From NCBI GenBank assembly GCA_002472275.1, contig DKRQ01000012.1, positions 1 through 33,205 on the forward strand: a stretch of DNA of 33,205 nucleotides, in the 5' to 3' direction. Under the pieces are notes generated by a model. It ran no database searches, was not told where the DNA came from, and was given only the letters and a program-made list of their open reading frames with translations. The position numbers were made by a program, and so were the translations under genes. Numbering within the stretch: the first letter of the stretch is position 1; each line of letters opens with the position of its first letter. Shown piece by piece: positions 21,693 through 29,054 of this stretch. The stretch comes from Caryophanales bacterium UBA7278 (GTDB taxonomy: Bacteria > Bacillota_I > Bacilli_A > RFN20 > CAG-826).

Positions 21693-23336
21693 ATGGACTC
21701 TCACAAAGGCACCCGCGTCTTTGAGGGCTATGCCCTTGGCAAGTTGGCCGTCTATTCCTCCATCAAGGTGGAAAAGGCGGCCGGCCTAGGCCAGGAGGCG
21801 GAATTCGCCCGTTTTGAGAAGGCGCGTGAGGAAACAATCGCCGCGCTGGACAAATCCTACATGGAGACCCTGTCCAAACTCGGTGAGGAGGAAGCCGCCC
21901 TCTTCGCCACCCATAAGCTCATGGCGGAAGACCTCGACTTCGAGGATGCGATCCGCGCTGAACTGGCTGCCGACGTCTCCGCCGAATACGCCGTCCAAAC
22001 CGCCGGCGCCCAACTCGCCGAGATGTTCGCCTCCATGGACGACGCCTACATGAAGGAAAGGGCCAACGACGTCCGCGAGGTAGCCGCCCGCATCGTCTCC
22101 GCTTTGCGCAAGGAAGACAAGGGCTTCTGCCTAAACGAGCCTTCCATCATCTTGTGCGAGGACCTTCCCTCCTCCGAGCTTATGAAGCTCAACAAGAAGA
22201 TGATCCTCGGCATCGTCTTCGCCAAAGGGGGCACCAATTCCCACGTCTCCATCCTCACGAGGATGCTAGAGATCCCCTCCATCTGCGAAACCGAAACTCT
22301 CGAAGTCACCCCCGACCTCGACGGCACCTTCGCCATCTTGGACGCGATGAAGTCCGAATTGATCATCGGCCCCGATTCCAAACTCCTCACCTCCTACTCC
22401 AAGAAAAAGAAGGAATATGAGGAAAATAAGGCCAAATTGCAGGCTTTCAAGGGAAAACCGACCCTCACCAAGGACGGGAAAAAGGTCGCGATCTATAACA
22501 ACATCGCCTCCTCCTTCGAAGTGGAGAACGCACTCCGCAACGACGCGGAGGGCATCGGCCTCTTCCGCTCCGAGTTCATCTACCTGGAAGCAAGCGACTA
22601 CCCTAGCGAAGACGAACAATTCGAACACTATAAGCGCGTCGTCGAGGCGATGGGCAAGAAGCAAGTCATCATCCGCACCCTCGATATCGGCGCCGACAAG
22701 AAGATCGATTACTTCGACCTCCCCGAGGAGGAAAACCCCGCCCTCGGCTTCCGCAGCATCCGCATCTGCAAAGCGCGGCCCGAGATCTTCCTGGTCCAAC
22801 TCCAGGCCCTCTACCGCGCCTCCTCCTATGGCAACCTCGCCGTCATGGTCCCGATGATCATCTCCCTAAGCGAAGTCAAATTCATTAAGGAGATGGCCGC
22901 CTTGGCCAGGGAAAACCTTAAGGCCAGGGGGCTATCCTTCAACAAGGACATGAAGATCGGCATCATGGTGGAGACCCCGGCCGCCGCCGTATGCTCCGAC
23001 CTATTCGCCGCGGAGGTGGACTTCTTCTCGATCGGCACGAACGACCTGAGCCAGTACACGATGGCCATCGATCGCGTCAATCCTAACCTCTCCTCTTCCT
23101 TCAATCCCCGTCATAGGGCCGTCCTCCGTCTCATCAAGATGGCGACCGATAACGCCCACGCCCATGGCATCCCCATCGGCATCTGCGGCGAACTCGCCCG
23201 CGATGAAAAGCTCCTCCCCTTCTTCCTGAAGATCGGGGTGGACGAACTCTCCGTCTCCCCCGCCTACACGTTGTCGCTAAGGGAGCAAATCTCCCACATC
23301 GACACGAGCAAGGTGGACGAAGCGGACTATCTCTAA
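21693..23336 (+). CDS. ptsI: PTS Enzyme I (phosphoenolpyruvate-protein phosphotransferase)
   Basis: Transfers phosphate from PEP to HPr in the cytosol. The N-terminal HPr-binding and swivelling domains carry the phospho-histidine in AKGGTNSHVSILTR (His184; the norm is GG.TSH.AI). The C-terminal PEP-binding barrel shows EGIGLFRSEFIYL, MVPMIISL, GIMVETPAA, FFSIGTNDLSQYTMA and GICGELA. 547 residues is slightly short of the usual 570. It starts one base after the ptsH stop and has only a weak Shine-Dalgarno, so coupling to ptsH is likely. A terminator closes the operon. Confidence 0.95.
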   Translation: MDSHKGTRVFEGYALGKLAVYSSIKVEKAAGLGQEAEFARFEKAREETIAALDKSYMETLSKLGEEEAALFATHKLMAEDLDFEDAIRAELAADVSAEYAVQTAGAQLAEMFASMDDAYMKERANDVREVAARIVSALRKEDKGFCLNEPSIILCEDLPSSELMKLNKKMILGIVFAKGGTNSHVSILTRMLEIPSICETETLEVTPDLDGTFAILDAMKSELIIGPDSKLLTSYSKKKKEYEENKAKLQAFKGKPTLTKDGKKVAIYNNIASSFEVENALRNDAEGIGLFRSEFIYLEASDYPSEDEQFEHYKRVVEAMGKKQVIIRTLDIGADKKIDYFDLPEEENPALGFRSIRICKARPEIFLVQLQALYRASSYGNLAVMVPMIISLSEVKFIKEMAALARENLKARGLSFNKDMKIGIMVETPAAAVCSDLFAAEVDFFSIGTNDLSQYTMAIDRVNPNLSSSFNPRHRAVLRLIKMATDNAHAHGIPIGICGELARDEKLLPFFLKIGVDELSVSPAYTLSLREQISHIDTSKVDEADYL

Positions 23337-23351
23337 TCCCCTTACCATCCC

Positions 23352-23380
23352 GGCACGGCCAAAAACCGTGCCTTTTCTTT
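23352..23380 (+). terminator. Intrinsic terminator of the fructose PTS operon
   Basis: GGCACGG (23352-23358) pairs with CCGTGCC (23366-23372), followed by TTTTCTTTT. Confidence 0.85.
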
Positions 23381-23406
23381 TAGAAAGCCCCACGCGCGGA
23401 AACAAT

Positions 23407-23431
23407 TGCTATAATTAGTTCACTTAGGAGG
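23407..23431 (+). promoter_or_regulatory. Extended -10 and strong Shine-Dalgarno of the CYTH gene
   Basis: TGC-TATAAT (23407-23415) is a consensus extended -10, followed by AGGAGGG about 9 nt before the ATG. It shows that leadered, Shine-Dalgarno genes also occur in this genome. Confidence 0.65.
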
Positions 23432-23439
23432 GACTACCC

Positions 23440-24015
23440 ATGTCCAATGCCATTGAAATCGAGGCCAAGGTGCTCGTCAGCAAAGACGATTATCGTCTTT
23501 TGACCAAGGAATTCGCCTCATATCCCCGTTACGTCCAAACCAACTATTACATCGATACCGAGGACCGTGCCCTCGCCAAAGAAGGCATCGCCCTCCGCAT
23601 CAGGGAAAAGGAAGGCCAATACGAACTCACCCTGAAGACTCCACTCTCGCAAGGCCTACTGGAGAAAAACGCCCCCATTACCATGAACCAATTCGTCGCC
23701 CTCCGCGACGAGGACGAGTTCCCCGAAACCGATTTGAAGAGGTTCCTAACGATGCTAGACTTCGACGTGAAGGAGCTTCGCATCCTCACCTCCCTTTCCA
23801 CTGAGAGGATCGACGTCGAATACGAGGGAGGCCTCCTCTCGATCGACCGTAACTCCTATTCGGGACAGGTCGACTACGAAATCGAATTCGAATACAACAA
23901 CATCGACGATGCCGAGAAGATCCTAGAAAAACTTCTGGCCTCCAAAGGCATCAAGGTTGCCGCCTTCTCCAAGAAGAGCAAAACCCAACGCGCGATGGCC
24001 GCGATCGGGAAATAA
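23440..24015 (+). CDS. CYTH-domain protein (triphosphate tunnel metalloenzyme family)
   Basis: 191 residues beginning with the diagnostic ExExK motif (AIEIEAKVL). It continues with strand blocks rich in charged residues typical of the tunnel: YYIDTEDRALAKEGIALRIR, QYELTLKTP, and near the end YEIEFEYNN. Family members hydrolyse inorganic triphosphate or thiamine triphosphate, or bind polyphosphate; the bacterial YjbK-type subgroup is the closest by length. The exact substrate cannot be told from sequence. Monocistronic, with its own promoter and terminator. Confidence 0.85.
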   Translation: MSNAIEIEAKVLVSKDDYRLLTKEFASYPRYVQTNYYIDTEDRALAKEGIALRIREKEGQYELTLKTPLSQGLLEKNAPITMNQFVALRDEDEFPETDLKRFLTMLDFDVKELRILTSLSTERIDVEYEGGLLSIDRNSYSGQVDYEIEFEYNNIDDAEKILEKLLASKGIKVAAFSKKSKTQRAMAAIGK

Positions 24016-24031
24016 GCAGACTAAATAATCA

Positions 24032-24056
24032 AGGGTCCAGAGTTCTGGGCCCTTTT
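24032..24056 (+). terminator. Intrinsic terminator after the CYTH gene
   Basis: A ten-base stem built from AGGGTCCAG (24032-24040) and CTGGGCCCT, closing a tight loop, followed by TTTT. Confidence 0.8.
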
Positions 24057-24171
24057 CGATTGTCTTGGTGGAGACGACCTAAAAGAGAAAAGCCGGTGTT
24101 TCATCGTCGACAGAATGTTGCAAATAAACCAATATTTAGTAAAGTATGGTTGTTTTAGGAACACTTATTGG

Positions 24172-24780
24172 ATGGAAAAAACCATAAGGCAAATCATCGA
24201 TTCAAACCGCGGCTATGTCACGCGAAAGGACATCGACAAGCACGGAATCCCTTCAATCTATCTCACAAGGTATGCGAAAAAACATGGCCTAAAGCGGGTA
24301 GCAAGAGGGTTTTACGCGGAGGAAGGATGGATCGTAGACCCTTATCTACTGTTTCAATACGCCTACCCCAAATTCATCTATTCCTTCGCCTCGGCAATCT
24401 ACCTCCATGGGCTCGGGGATGCCCTGCCAAACTATCTGGAAGTCACCGGTCCGCTCAATTACCGCCCCATGGGAAAGCCTAGAAGTGACGTGGTCACGCA
24501 CACGGACACGGTCGAATCATCCTATTTTCTCGGCATTAGCGAAGTATCGACGAGCCTGGGCAATCGGGTTAAGGCCTATGACAAAGAGAAAACGGTTTGC
24601 GATCTAATCAAGCATAAGAACAAAGTTGAATTCGAAGTCTACCTTAAAGCCCTAAACCTTTATGCCCGCTCACGGGAAAAAGACATTAATAAGCTCATGA
24701 AATATGCCAAGGCAATGAAAATAGAGAAAGAGGTTCGCACCCAAATGGAGGTTCTACTCTCTATAAATTTGGATAGTTAA
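24172..24780 (+). CDS. AbiEi-like antitoxin/transcriptional regulator, orphan
   Basis: 202 residues from the preferred ATG. An N-terminal winged helix (MEKTIRQIIDSNRGYVTRKD, then IPSIYLTRYAKKHGLKRVARGFYA) and a C-terminal domain (FIYSFASAIYLHGLGDALP, later VKAYDKEKTVCDLIKHK) match type IV antitoxin AbiEi proteins. These repress their operon and counter the AbiEii nucleotidyltransferase toxin. The ATG at 24172 is preferred to one at 24115: it follows an AGGAA and a TATGGT -10-like box at 24145-24150, and starts at the conserved winged helix. No AbiEii follows; the next gene is convergent spx. Base composition is visibly more AT-rich than its neighbours, suggesting recent acquisition. Confidence 0.75.
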   Translation: MEKTIRQIIDSNRGYVTRKDIDKHGIPSIYLTRYAKKHGLKRVARGFYAEEGWIVDPYLLFQYAYPKFIYSFASAIYLHGLGDALPNYLEVTGPLNYRPMGKPRSDVVTHTDTVESSYFLGISEVSTSLGNRVKAYDKEKTVCDLIKHKNKVEFEVYLKALNLYARSREKDINKLMKYAKAMKIEKEVRTQMEVLLSINLDS

Positions 24781-24802
24781 AAAGAGAGGCGCGCCTCTCT
24801 TT
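24781..24802. terminator. Bidirectional terminator between the AbiEi-like gene and spx
   Basis: A 22-bp perfect palindrome, AAAGAGAGGC followed by its complement, ends in TTTC on one strand and TTTTTAAC on the other. It sits between convergent genes and touches the spx stop codon. Confidence 0.65.
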
Positions 24803-25224
24803 CATTTACGTTCGTGACCGCAATCTAGATAATGCGGGCAGCTAGGGTCGCAGGCCTCATCCGCTAAACGCCTGGCCCTAGGGATGAAGGTCCTGATTTC
24901 CTCTTGGTTATAACCAACCTGCAAGCGGTGGTCATCCACGATGATCGGCCTTTTCAAAATGGAGGGGTTTGCCTTGATGAAGGCGATGAGTTCCGACACC
25001 TTCATGGAATCGAAGTCGATGTTTTGCTCCATCACGATCTTGGAACGGGTGGAGATGATGTCCTCCGTGCCATTCTCGCTTTTGACGATGAGCTCCTTGA
25101 TGTCCTCGGGCGAGAAAGAGGGCGAGAAAATCGACTTATCCACATAGGGGATGTGGTTGTCGTCGAACCATTTCTTCACTTTTCGGCAACTGGAGCAACT
25201 GGGGGAGGTGTAGATCTTGATCAT
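24802..25224 (-). CDS. spx: Spx-type transcriptional regulator with a Cys/His-rich tail
   Basis: 140 residues of the ArsC-like Spx family. The redox CxxC is in YTSPSCSSCRKVKKW (Cys10, Cys13), the RNA polymerase alpha-contacting loop is ENGTEDIISTRSK, and the conserved ILKRPIIVDDHRLQVGYNQEEIR is intact. In Bacillus, Spx binds RNA polymerase during disulphide stress and switches on thiol-homeostasis genes. The last 16 residues are unusual: ACDPSCPHYLDCGHERK holds Cys125, Cys129, Cys135, His131 and His137. An extended -10 (TGC-TAGAAT on the minus strand) ends 8 nt before the ATG with no Shine-Dalgarno. Confidence 0.92.
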   Translation of the reverse strand: MIKIYTSPSCSSCRKVKKWFDDNHIPYVDKSIFSPSFSPEDIKELIVKSENGTEDIISTRSKIVMEQNIDFDSMKVSELIAFIKANPSILKRPIIVDDHRLQVGYNQEEIRTFIPRARRLADEACDPSCPHYLDCGHERK

Positions 25225-25276
25225 GCCGTCATATTCTAGCAGGTTTAATCCATTTGGATTACCGATATCGTCCTTA

Positions 25277-25285
25277 TGCTAAGAT
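25277..25285 (+). promoter_or_regulatory. Extended -10 box of the HAD gene, near-leaderless
   Basis: TGC-TAAGAT ends 10 nt before the preferred ATG at 25296. It falls inside the longer frame that would start at a TTG at 25254, which argues for the shorter gene. Confidence 0.5.
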
Positions 25286-25295
25286 AAATGGCGAT

Positions 25296-26117
25296 ATGGC
25301 CCCCAAGAAATCTCTAAGAGGAAACTATAAAGGCATCGTCGCCATTGACATGGACGGCACCTTGCTCCGCCCCGACGAGACGGTATCCCCTTTTTCGATT
25401 GCCATCCTCAAGGAAGTCGATAGACTAGGCTACCTGGTCTTGCTTTGCTCGGGCCGCCCCTACCGCGCCTTAAAACCGACCTATGAGAAACTAGGCTGCA
25501 AGGGCCCCTGCATCTGCTATAACGGAGGGCTCGTCTATGACCCTACCGACCCTAGCTTCCCCAAAAGGGAATACCGTTTCCCCAAAGAAGAACTAGCGAA
25601 GGTCTACTTAAAGGCCCGCTCCTACGCTGACGTCATCGAGGCGGAAGACGGGGAGACCCTCTTCGCCACTAGCCATGACGAGTTCTTGGAAATCTATTTC
25701 CCCACCAAAGGCATCAAGACCTCCTACGGGGAGTTCCCCCTCCTACCTAGCGACCCCTTCACCTTCCTTTTTTCCTATAGGCAAGAGGATAAGGAAACCC
25801 TAAGGAAGGAATTCTCCTCCTTAAAGGATTTGGGGTTCCGTTTCTGGAGAGACCGTCCTTATGCCGAGCTTTTCTCCCCCGAGGCGGATAAGGCGAAGGC
25901 GCTACTTTACGTGATGGAGCAATATGGGATAAGTAAGGAAAACGTCTATGCCTTTGGCGATGGCAGCAACGATAAGTGCATGCTTCGTCTTGCCGGCCAC
26001 CCCTACGCGATGAGTAACGCCAAACCCGATTTGCTTGAAGGCGAATTCCCGATAACCAAAAAAGGCAACTCCGAGGATGGGGTTGCCTTGACTCTAAAAG
26101 AGATTTTTAGGCTTTGA
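25296..26117 (+). CDS. HAD-superfamily phosphatase, Cof/type IIB
   Basis: About 273 residues with the four HAD motifs: DMDGTLL (nucleophile Asp in IVAIDMDGTLL), the CSGRPY segment of motif II, a lysine in the EADKAKAL helix, and FGDGSNDKCML as motif IV. The large cap between motifs II and III fits the type IIB Cof family, which dephosphorylates sugar phosphates, FMN or pyridoxal phosphate. Substrate unknown. The start at 25296 is chosen on promoter position. The 3' end overlaps the convergent phosphoglucomutase gene by 11 bp. Confidence 0.88.
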   Translation: MAPKKSLRGNYKGIVAIDMDGTLLRPDETVSPFSIAILKEVDRLGYLVLLCSGRPYRALKPTYEKLGCKGPCICYNGGLVYDPTDPSFPKREYRFPKEELAKVYLKARSYADVIEAEDGETLFATSHDEFLEIYFPTKGIKTSYGEFPLLPSDPFTFLFSYRQEDKETLRKEFSSLKDLGFRFWRDRPYAELFSPEADKAKALLYVMEQYGISKENVYAFGDGSNDKCMLRLAGHPYAMSNAKPDLLEGEFPITKKGNSEDGVALTLKEIFRL

Positions 26118-27825
26118 CGCCGAGTTTAGAGAGGACATCTTGATAGATGGCCTCGGCTTTTTCTTCCTGTCCCACTCCGTCTTTGGAGACGATTTCGATG
26201 TAGAACTTGACCTTGGGTTCGGTGCCGGAAGGACGGACGCAGACGGTCGAACGGTCCTCGAGGTAGAACTTGAAGACGTCGGATGTCGGTAGTCCCTCGA
26301 TCTTCTCGACCTTGCCATCAGCGTATTGTGTGACTTGGTTTAGGTAATCGCTGACCGCGGTCACCTTGACCCCGGCGATTTCGGTGAAGGGCCTCTCATG
26401 GAGTTCGCCCATAAGACGCTTCATCGTGGCGCTGCCCTCCATGCCCTCGAAGTAGATGTCTTTAAGGGTCGTGAAGTGGTAGCCGTATTTCTTCTGCAGG
26501 TTATCGAAGGCGACGTCTAGAGGCTCGCCATGGAGATGGTGATAAAGGGCCATTTCGGCGTAGAGGAGGATGGCCTGCACGCCGTCTTTGTCGCGGGCAA
26601 AGTCGCCAATGAGGCAACCATAGGATTCTTCATAACCGAAGACAAACTTCGGACCATGTCCTAGCGCTTCGTAATGATGGATGCGGTTGCCGATGAATTT
26701 GAAGCCGGTGAGGAAGGACTCGCAGCCAACCCCATAGGAGGCGGCGATTTCCTTGCCCATGGAAGAGGTGACGATCGTGTCGTAAACGACGCCATTTCGC
26801 GGCAAAACCCCCTTCTTTTTCCTTTCAGAGAGCAAATAGTCGATTAGAAGCGCGGCGCTTTGGTTGCCCGTCAGCCTTTCGTAGGTTCCTTTGCTAGAAA
26901 GATAGGCAAGTCCGCAACGATCGCCATCGGGGTCGGTCATCAGGCAAAGCTGGGCTTTGTGTTTCTTCGCGTATTCTAGGCTTAGTTCCCACGCCGAGGC
27001 GACCTCGGGGTTAGGCGATTTGGTCGCGCCGAAATCGGGATCATGGACACACTGTTCCTTAACCGGGATGATTTCATACCCGGATTCCTGAAACACCCTC
27101 ATCGCGGACTCATAGGAGGCGCCGTGCTGGGGGGAATAGACGATCGGGAAATCCTTCTTGGGGAGGTCGGGGTTCTCCTGAACGCCCTTAACGAGGGCGA
27201 TGTAGTCATCATCGACTTCCTTGCCTAGGACGATGGTTTCGCCCTTTTTATCCGCGACGGGAACTTCGAAGGAGAGTTCGTCGGGAAGCCTATCGACGAA
27301 CTTAAGCATATCCTCGACCTGGCTAGGGACGAGCTGGCAGCCCGTCTCGTCATAGACCTTGTAGCCGTTATAGTCCTTGGGGTTATGGGAAGCGGTGATG
27401 ATGATGCCGCCCGCGGCGCCTTGCCTGCGGACCGCATAGGAGAGTTCGGGGGTCGGACGGAGGGCGTCGAAGACATAGACCTTGAAGCCCATGAGGTTGA
27501 GGATCCTCGCGCATTCGTTGGTGAATTCGTCGGCGCAGTGGCGGTTATCGTGGGCGATGGCAACGCCCATCTGGTGGGCCTTTTCCTTGCCAAGCGCGTT
27601 CTCTAGGTATTCGCCAAAGCCGACGGTCGTGCGGCCGATCGTGTGGATATTGATGCGGTTGGTGCCAGGGCCTAGGCGCCCCCTCATTCCACCGGTGCCA
27701 AAGGCGGCGTTTTGGAAGAAGGAATCGTTCTTCTTGGTTTGGTCCATGGCCAAAAGGACCTTTTTGTCCTCCTCGGATACACGGGGAGATGCGAGCCAAC
27801 GCTCATATTCTTTTTCGACGTCCAT
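26107..27825 (-). CDS. pgcA: Phosphoglucomutase / phosphomannomutase
   Basis: Interconverts glucose-6-phosphate and glucose-1-phosphate, feeding UDP-glucose synthesis. The 572-residue alpha-D-phosphohexomutase has the phosphoserine loop TASHNPKDYNG (Ser146), the metal loop DPDGDRCG, the sugar loop GYEESYG and the phosphate-binding RPSGTEPKVKFY, in order. Length and motifs match Bacillus PgcA. AGAGGA precedes the ATG. It lies 19 nt after the pseudouridine synthase stop, so they may share a transcript. With ugd at the start of the window it supplies two steps of a UDP-glucuronate route. Confidence 0.93.
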   Translation of the reverse strand: MDVEKEYERWLASPRVSEEDKKVLLAMDQTKKNDSFFQNAAFGTGGMRGRLGPGTNRINIHTIGRTTVGFGEYLENALGKEKAHQMGVAIAHDNRHCADEFTNECARILNLMGFKVYVFDALRPTPELSYAVRRQGAAGGIIITASHNPKDYNGYKVYDETGCQLVPSQVEDMLKFVDRLPDELSFEVPVADKKGETIVLGKEVDDDYIALVKGVQENPDLPKKDFPIVYSPQHGASYESAMRVFQESGYEIIPVKEQCVHDPDFGATKSPNPEVASAWELSLEYAKKHKAQLCLMTDPDGDRCGLAYLSSKGTYERLTGNQSAALLIDYLLSERKKKGVLPRNGVVYDTIVTSSMGKEIAASYGVGCESFLTGFKFIGNRIHHYEALGHGPKFVFGYEESYGCLIGDFARDKDGVQAILLYAEMALYHHLHGEPLDVAFDNLQKKYGYHFTTLKDIYFEGMEGSATMKRLMGELHERPFTEIAGVKVTAVSDYLNQVTQYADGKVEKIEGLPTSDVFKFYLEDRSTVCVRPSGTEPKVKFYIEIVSKDGVGQEEKAEAIYQDVLSKLGVKA

Positions 27826-27844
27826 AGGGAATCCTCTAGCGTAA

Positions 27845-28816
27845 TTATGCGTGTGTGCCCGTTAATGTTTCAATAACGGATTTCAGGAATTCGGGTAATT
27901 CTGATTGAATGGTTCTACCATTCAACTTGGATAACGGGCCTTTCGTGTCCTTGAAGGAAATGCTGGAGGCGTGGAGAAACTGCGATTCTAGGCCGGTAAG
28001 CGACCTCACCTTCCTGCAATCGGCGAAGTCCCCGTATTTCTCATCCCCTACCAAGGGATGGCCGATGCTCGCGAAATGGACCCTGATCTGATGGGTTCTG
28101 CCCGTGACGAGCTCGGCTTCGACCAAGGTGTAGTCGCCATAACGCTTCTTGACCTTATACCTCGTGAGGGCGGTTTTCCCTCCTTGGGCAAGGGATTTGA
28201 CGTAGACGCGCCCCGTCTCGGCGTTCTTCCATAGGGGTTTATCGATTTCCCCGTCGCAAGAGAGGTCCCCCACCAAAAGGGCGAGGTAGCGTTTCTCGAT
28301 TTGGTCCCTGTTTTTGAATAGCTCGGTGAGTTCTTTTAGGGCGGCGTCGGTTTTGCCATAGACCACTAAGCCCGAGGTGTTTCTATCGAGTCGATGGGCG
28401 GGAGATGGGGTGAAGGAGGAATTGGGGTCATATTCCCCTTTGAAGAGGAGGTAATCCAGGACCGCGTTGCCTAAGGTTTCCCTAACCCCCGTCTTATCCC
28501 CATAGACCAATAGGCCTTTGGGCTTATCGATGATCAAGACGTTTTCGTCCTCGTAGGCGATCTTATAAGGCAGGTCCCTTTTGACCGCGGGACGGGGTTT
28601 CTTGAAGTCGGAAAGCTGGGCGTCGCTAACGTAGATGCGAAGCACGTCGCCTTCGGAAAGGACAAAGTCCTTGTTGACCCAGTGCCCATTCACCTTGACG
28701 TCTTTCTTGCGGAAGGTTTTGTAGATAAACGAAAGCGGGGCCTCGCTAAGGTACTTCTTCACGAATTTCTCGGCCTTTTGGCCTGCGTTAGCCTTGGTAA
28801 TCGTGATTTCCTGCAT
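27845..28816 (-). CDS. RluC/RluD-family 23S rRNA pseudouridine synthase
   Basis: 323 residues. An N-terminal S4 RNA-binding domain (about 1-65: ITITKANAGQKAEKFVKKYL, KDVKVNGHWV) is followed by the RluA-type catalytic domain with HRLDRNTSGLVVYGK (catalytic Asp144) and the late GRTHQIRVHFASIGHPLVGDEKYG. It isomerises uridines in 23S rRNA; the exact position cannot be told. A longer frame begins at 28834, but its extra codons contain the extended -10 box TGC-TATAGT, so the ATG at 28814-28816 is preferred; it lies 6 nt after that box and lacks a Shine-Dalgarno. Confidence 0.92.
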   Translation of the reverse strand: MQEITITKANAGQKAEKFVKKYLSEAPLSFIYKTFRKKDVKVNGHWVNKDFVLSEGDVLRIYVSDAQLSDFKKPRPAVKRDLPYKIAYEDENVLIIDKPKGLLVYGDKTGVRETLGNAVLDYLLFKGEYDPNSSFTPSPAHRLDRNTSGLVVYGKTDAALKELTELFKNRDQIEKRYLALLVGDLSCDGEIDKPLWKNAETGRVYVKSLAQGGKTALTRYKVKKRYGDYTLVEAELVTGRTHQIRVHFASIGHPLVGDEKYGDFADCRKVRSLTGLESQFLHASSISFKDTKGPLSKLNGRTIQSELPEFLKSVIETLTGTHA

Positions 28817-28832
28817 GGGGTTACTATAGCAC

Positions 28833-28847
28833 ATAACCTTAGGTTAT
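28833..28847. promoter_or_regulatory. 15-bp inverted repeat next to the -10 of the pseudouridine synthase gene
   Basis: ATAACCT and AGGTTAT flank a single central base. The repeat lies immediately upstream of the TGC-TATAGT -10 (minus strand) and just before the divergent tRNA-Ser(GGA) promoter, so a bound protein could affect both. Confidence 0.4.
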
Positions 28848-28854
28848 TTCCTCG

Positions 28855-28883
28855 TTGCTTCTTGTAGAGGACTCCCCTATAAT
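28855..28883 (+). promoter_or_regulatory. Promoter of tRNA-Ser(GGA)
   Basis: -35 TTGCTT (28855-28860), 17-bp spacer, consensus -10 TATAAT (28878-28883); the tRNA begins 22 nt later. Confidence 0.7.
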
Positions 28884-28905
28884 CTTGCTTGCCACAAATC
28901 AATGT

Positions 28906-28996
28906 GGAGGAATACCCAAGTGGTTGAAGGGGCGGGCTTGGAAAGCTCGTAGGCTTGTAACAGGGCGCTAGGGTTCAAATCCCTATTCCTCCGCCA
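28906..28996 (+). tRNA. tRNA-Ser(GGA)
   Basis: Acceptor strands GGAGGAA (28906-28912) and TTCCTCC (28986-28992), discriminator G and an encoded CCA. The anticodon loop TTGGAAA gives GGA (codons UCC/UCU). The long variable arm and GGTTCAAATCC T-arm are present. Confidence 0.95.
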
Positions 28997-29008
28997 GGCA
29001 AAAAAATA

Positions 29009-29040
29009 GACACGCGACGCAAGCCGCGTGTCTTTTGTTT
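29009..29040. terminator. Bidirectional terminator between tRNA-Ser(GGA) and the M13 peptidase gene
   Basis: GACACGCG (29009-29016) pairs with CGCGTGTC (29025-29032). A T-run follows on the plus strand, and an A-run upstream provides a T-run on the minus strand, so it can serve both converging transcripts. Confidence 0.8.
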
Positions 29041-29054
29041 TCGGGAGTTTCGAA

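Noticed and set aside
25254..25295. N-terminal extension of the HAD phosphatase from a TTG start
   Set aside because: The extension contains the extended -10 box TGC-TAAGAT, and the family begins shortly before the IVAIDMDGT strand.
28817..28834. Six-codon N-terminal extension of the pseudouridine synthase
   Set aside because: Those codons are the TGC-TATAGT promoter box itself; the S4 domain begins right after the downstream ATG.
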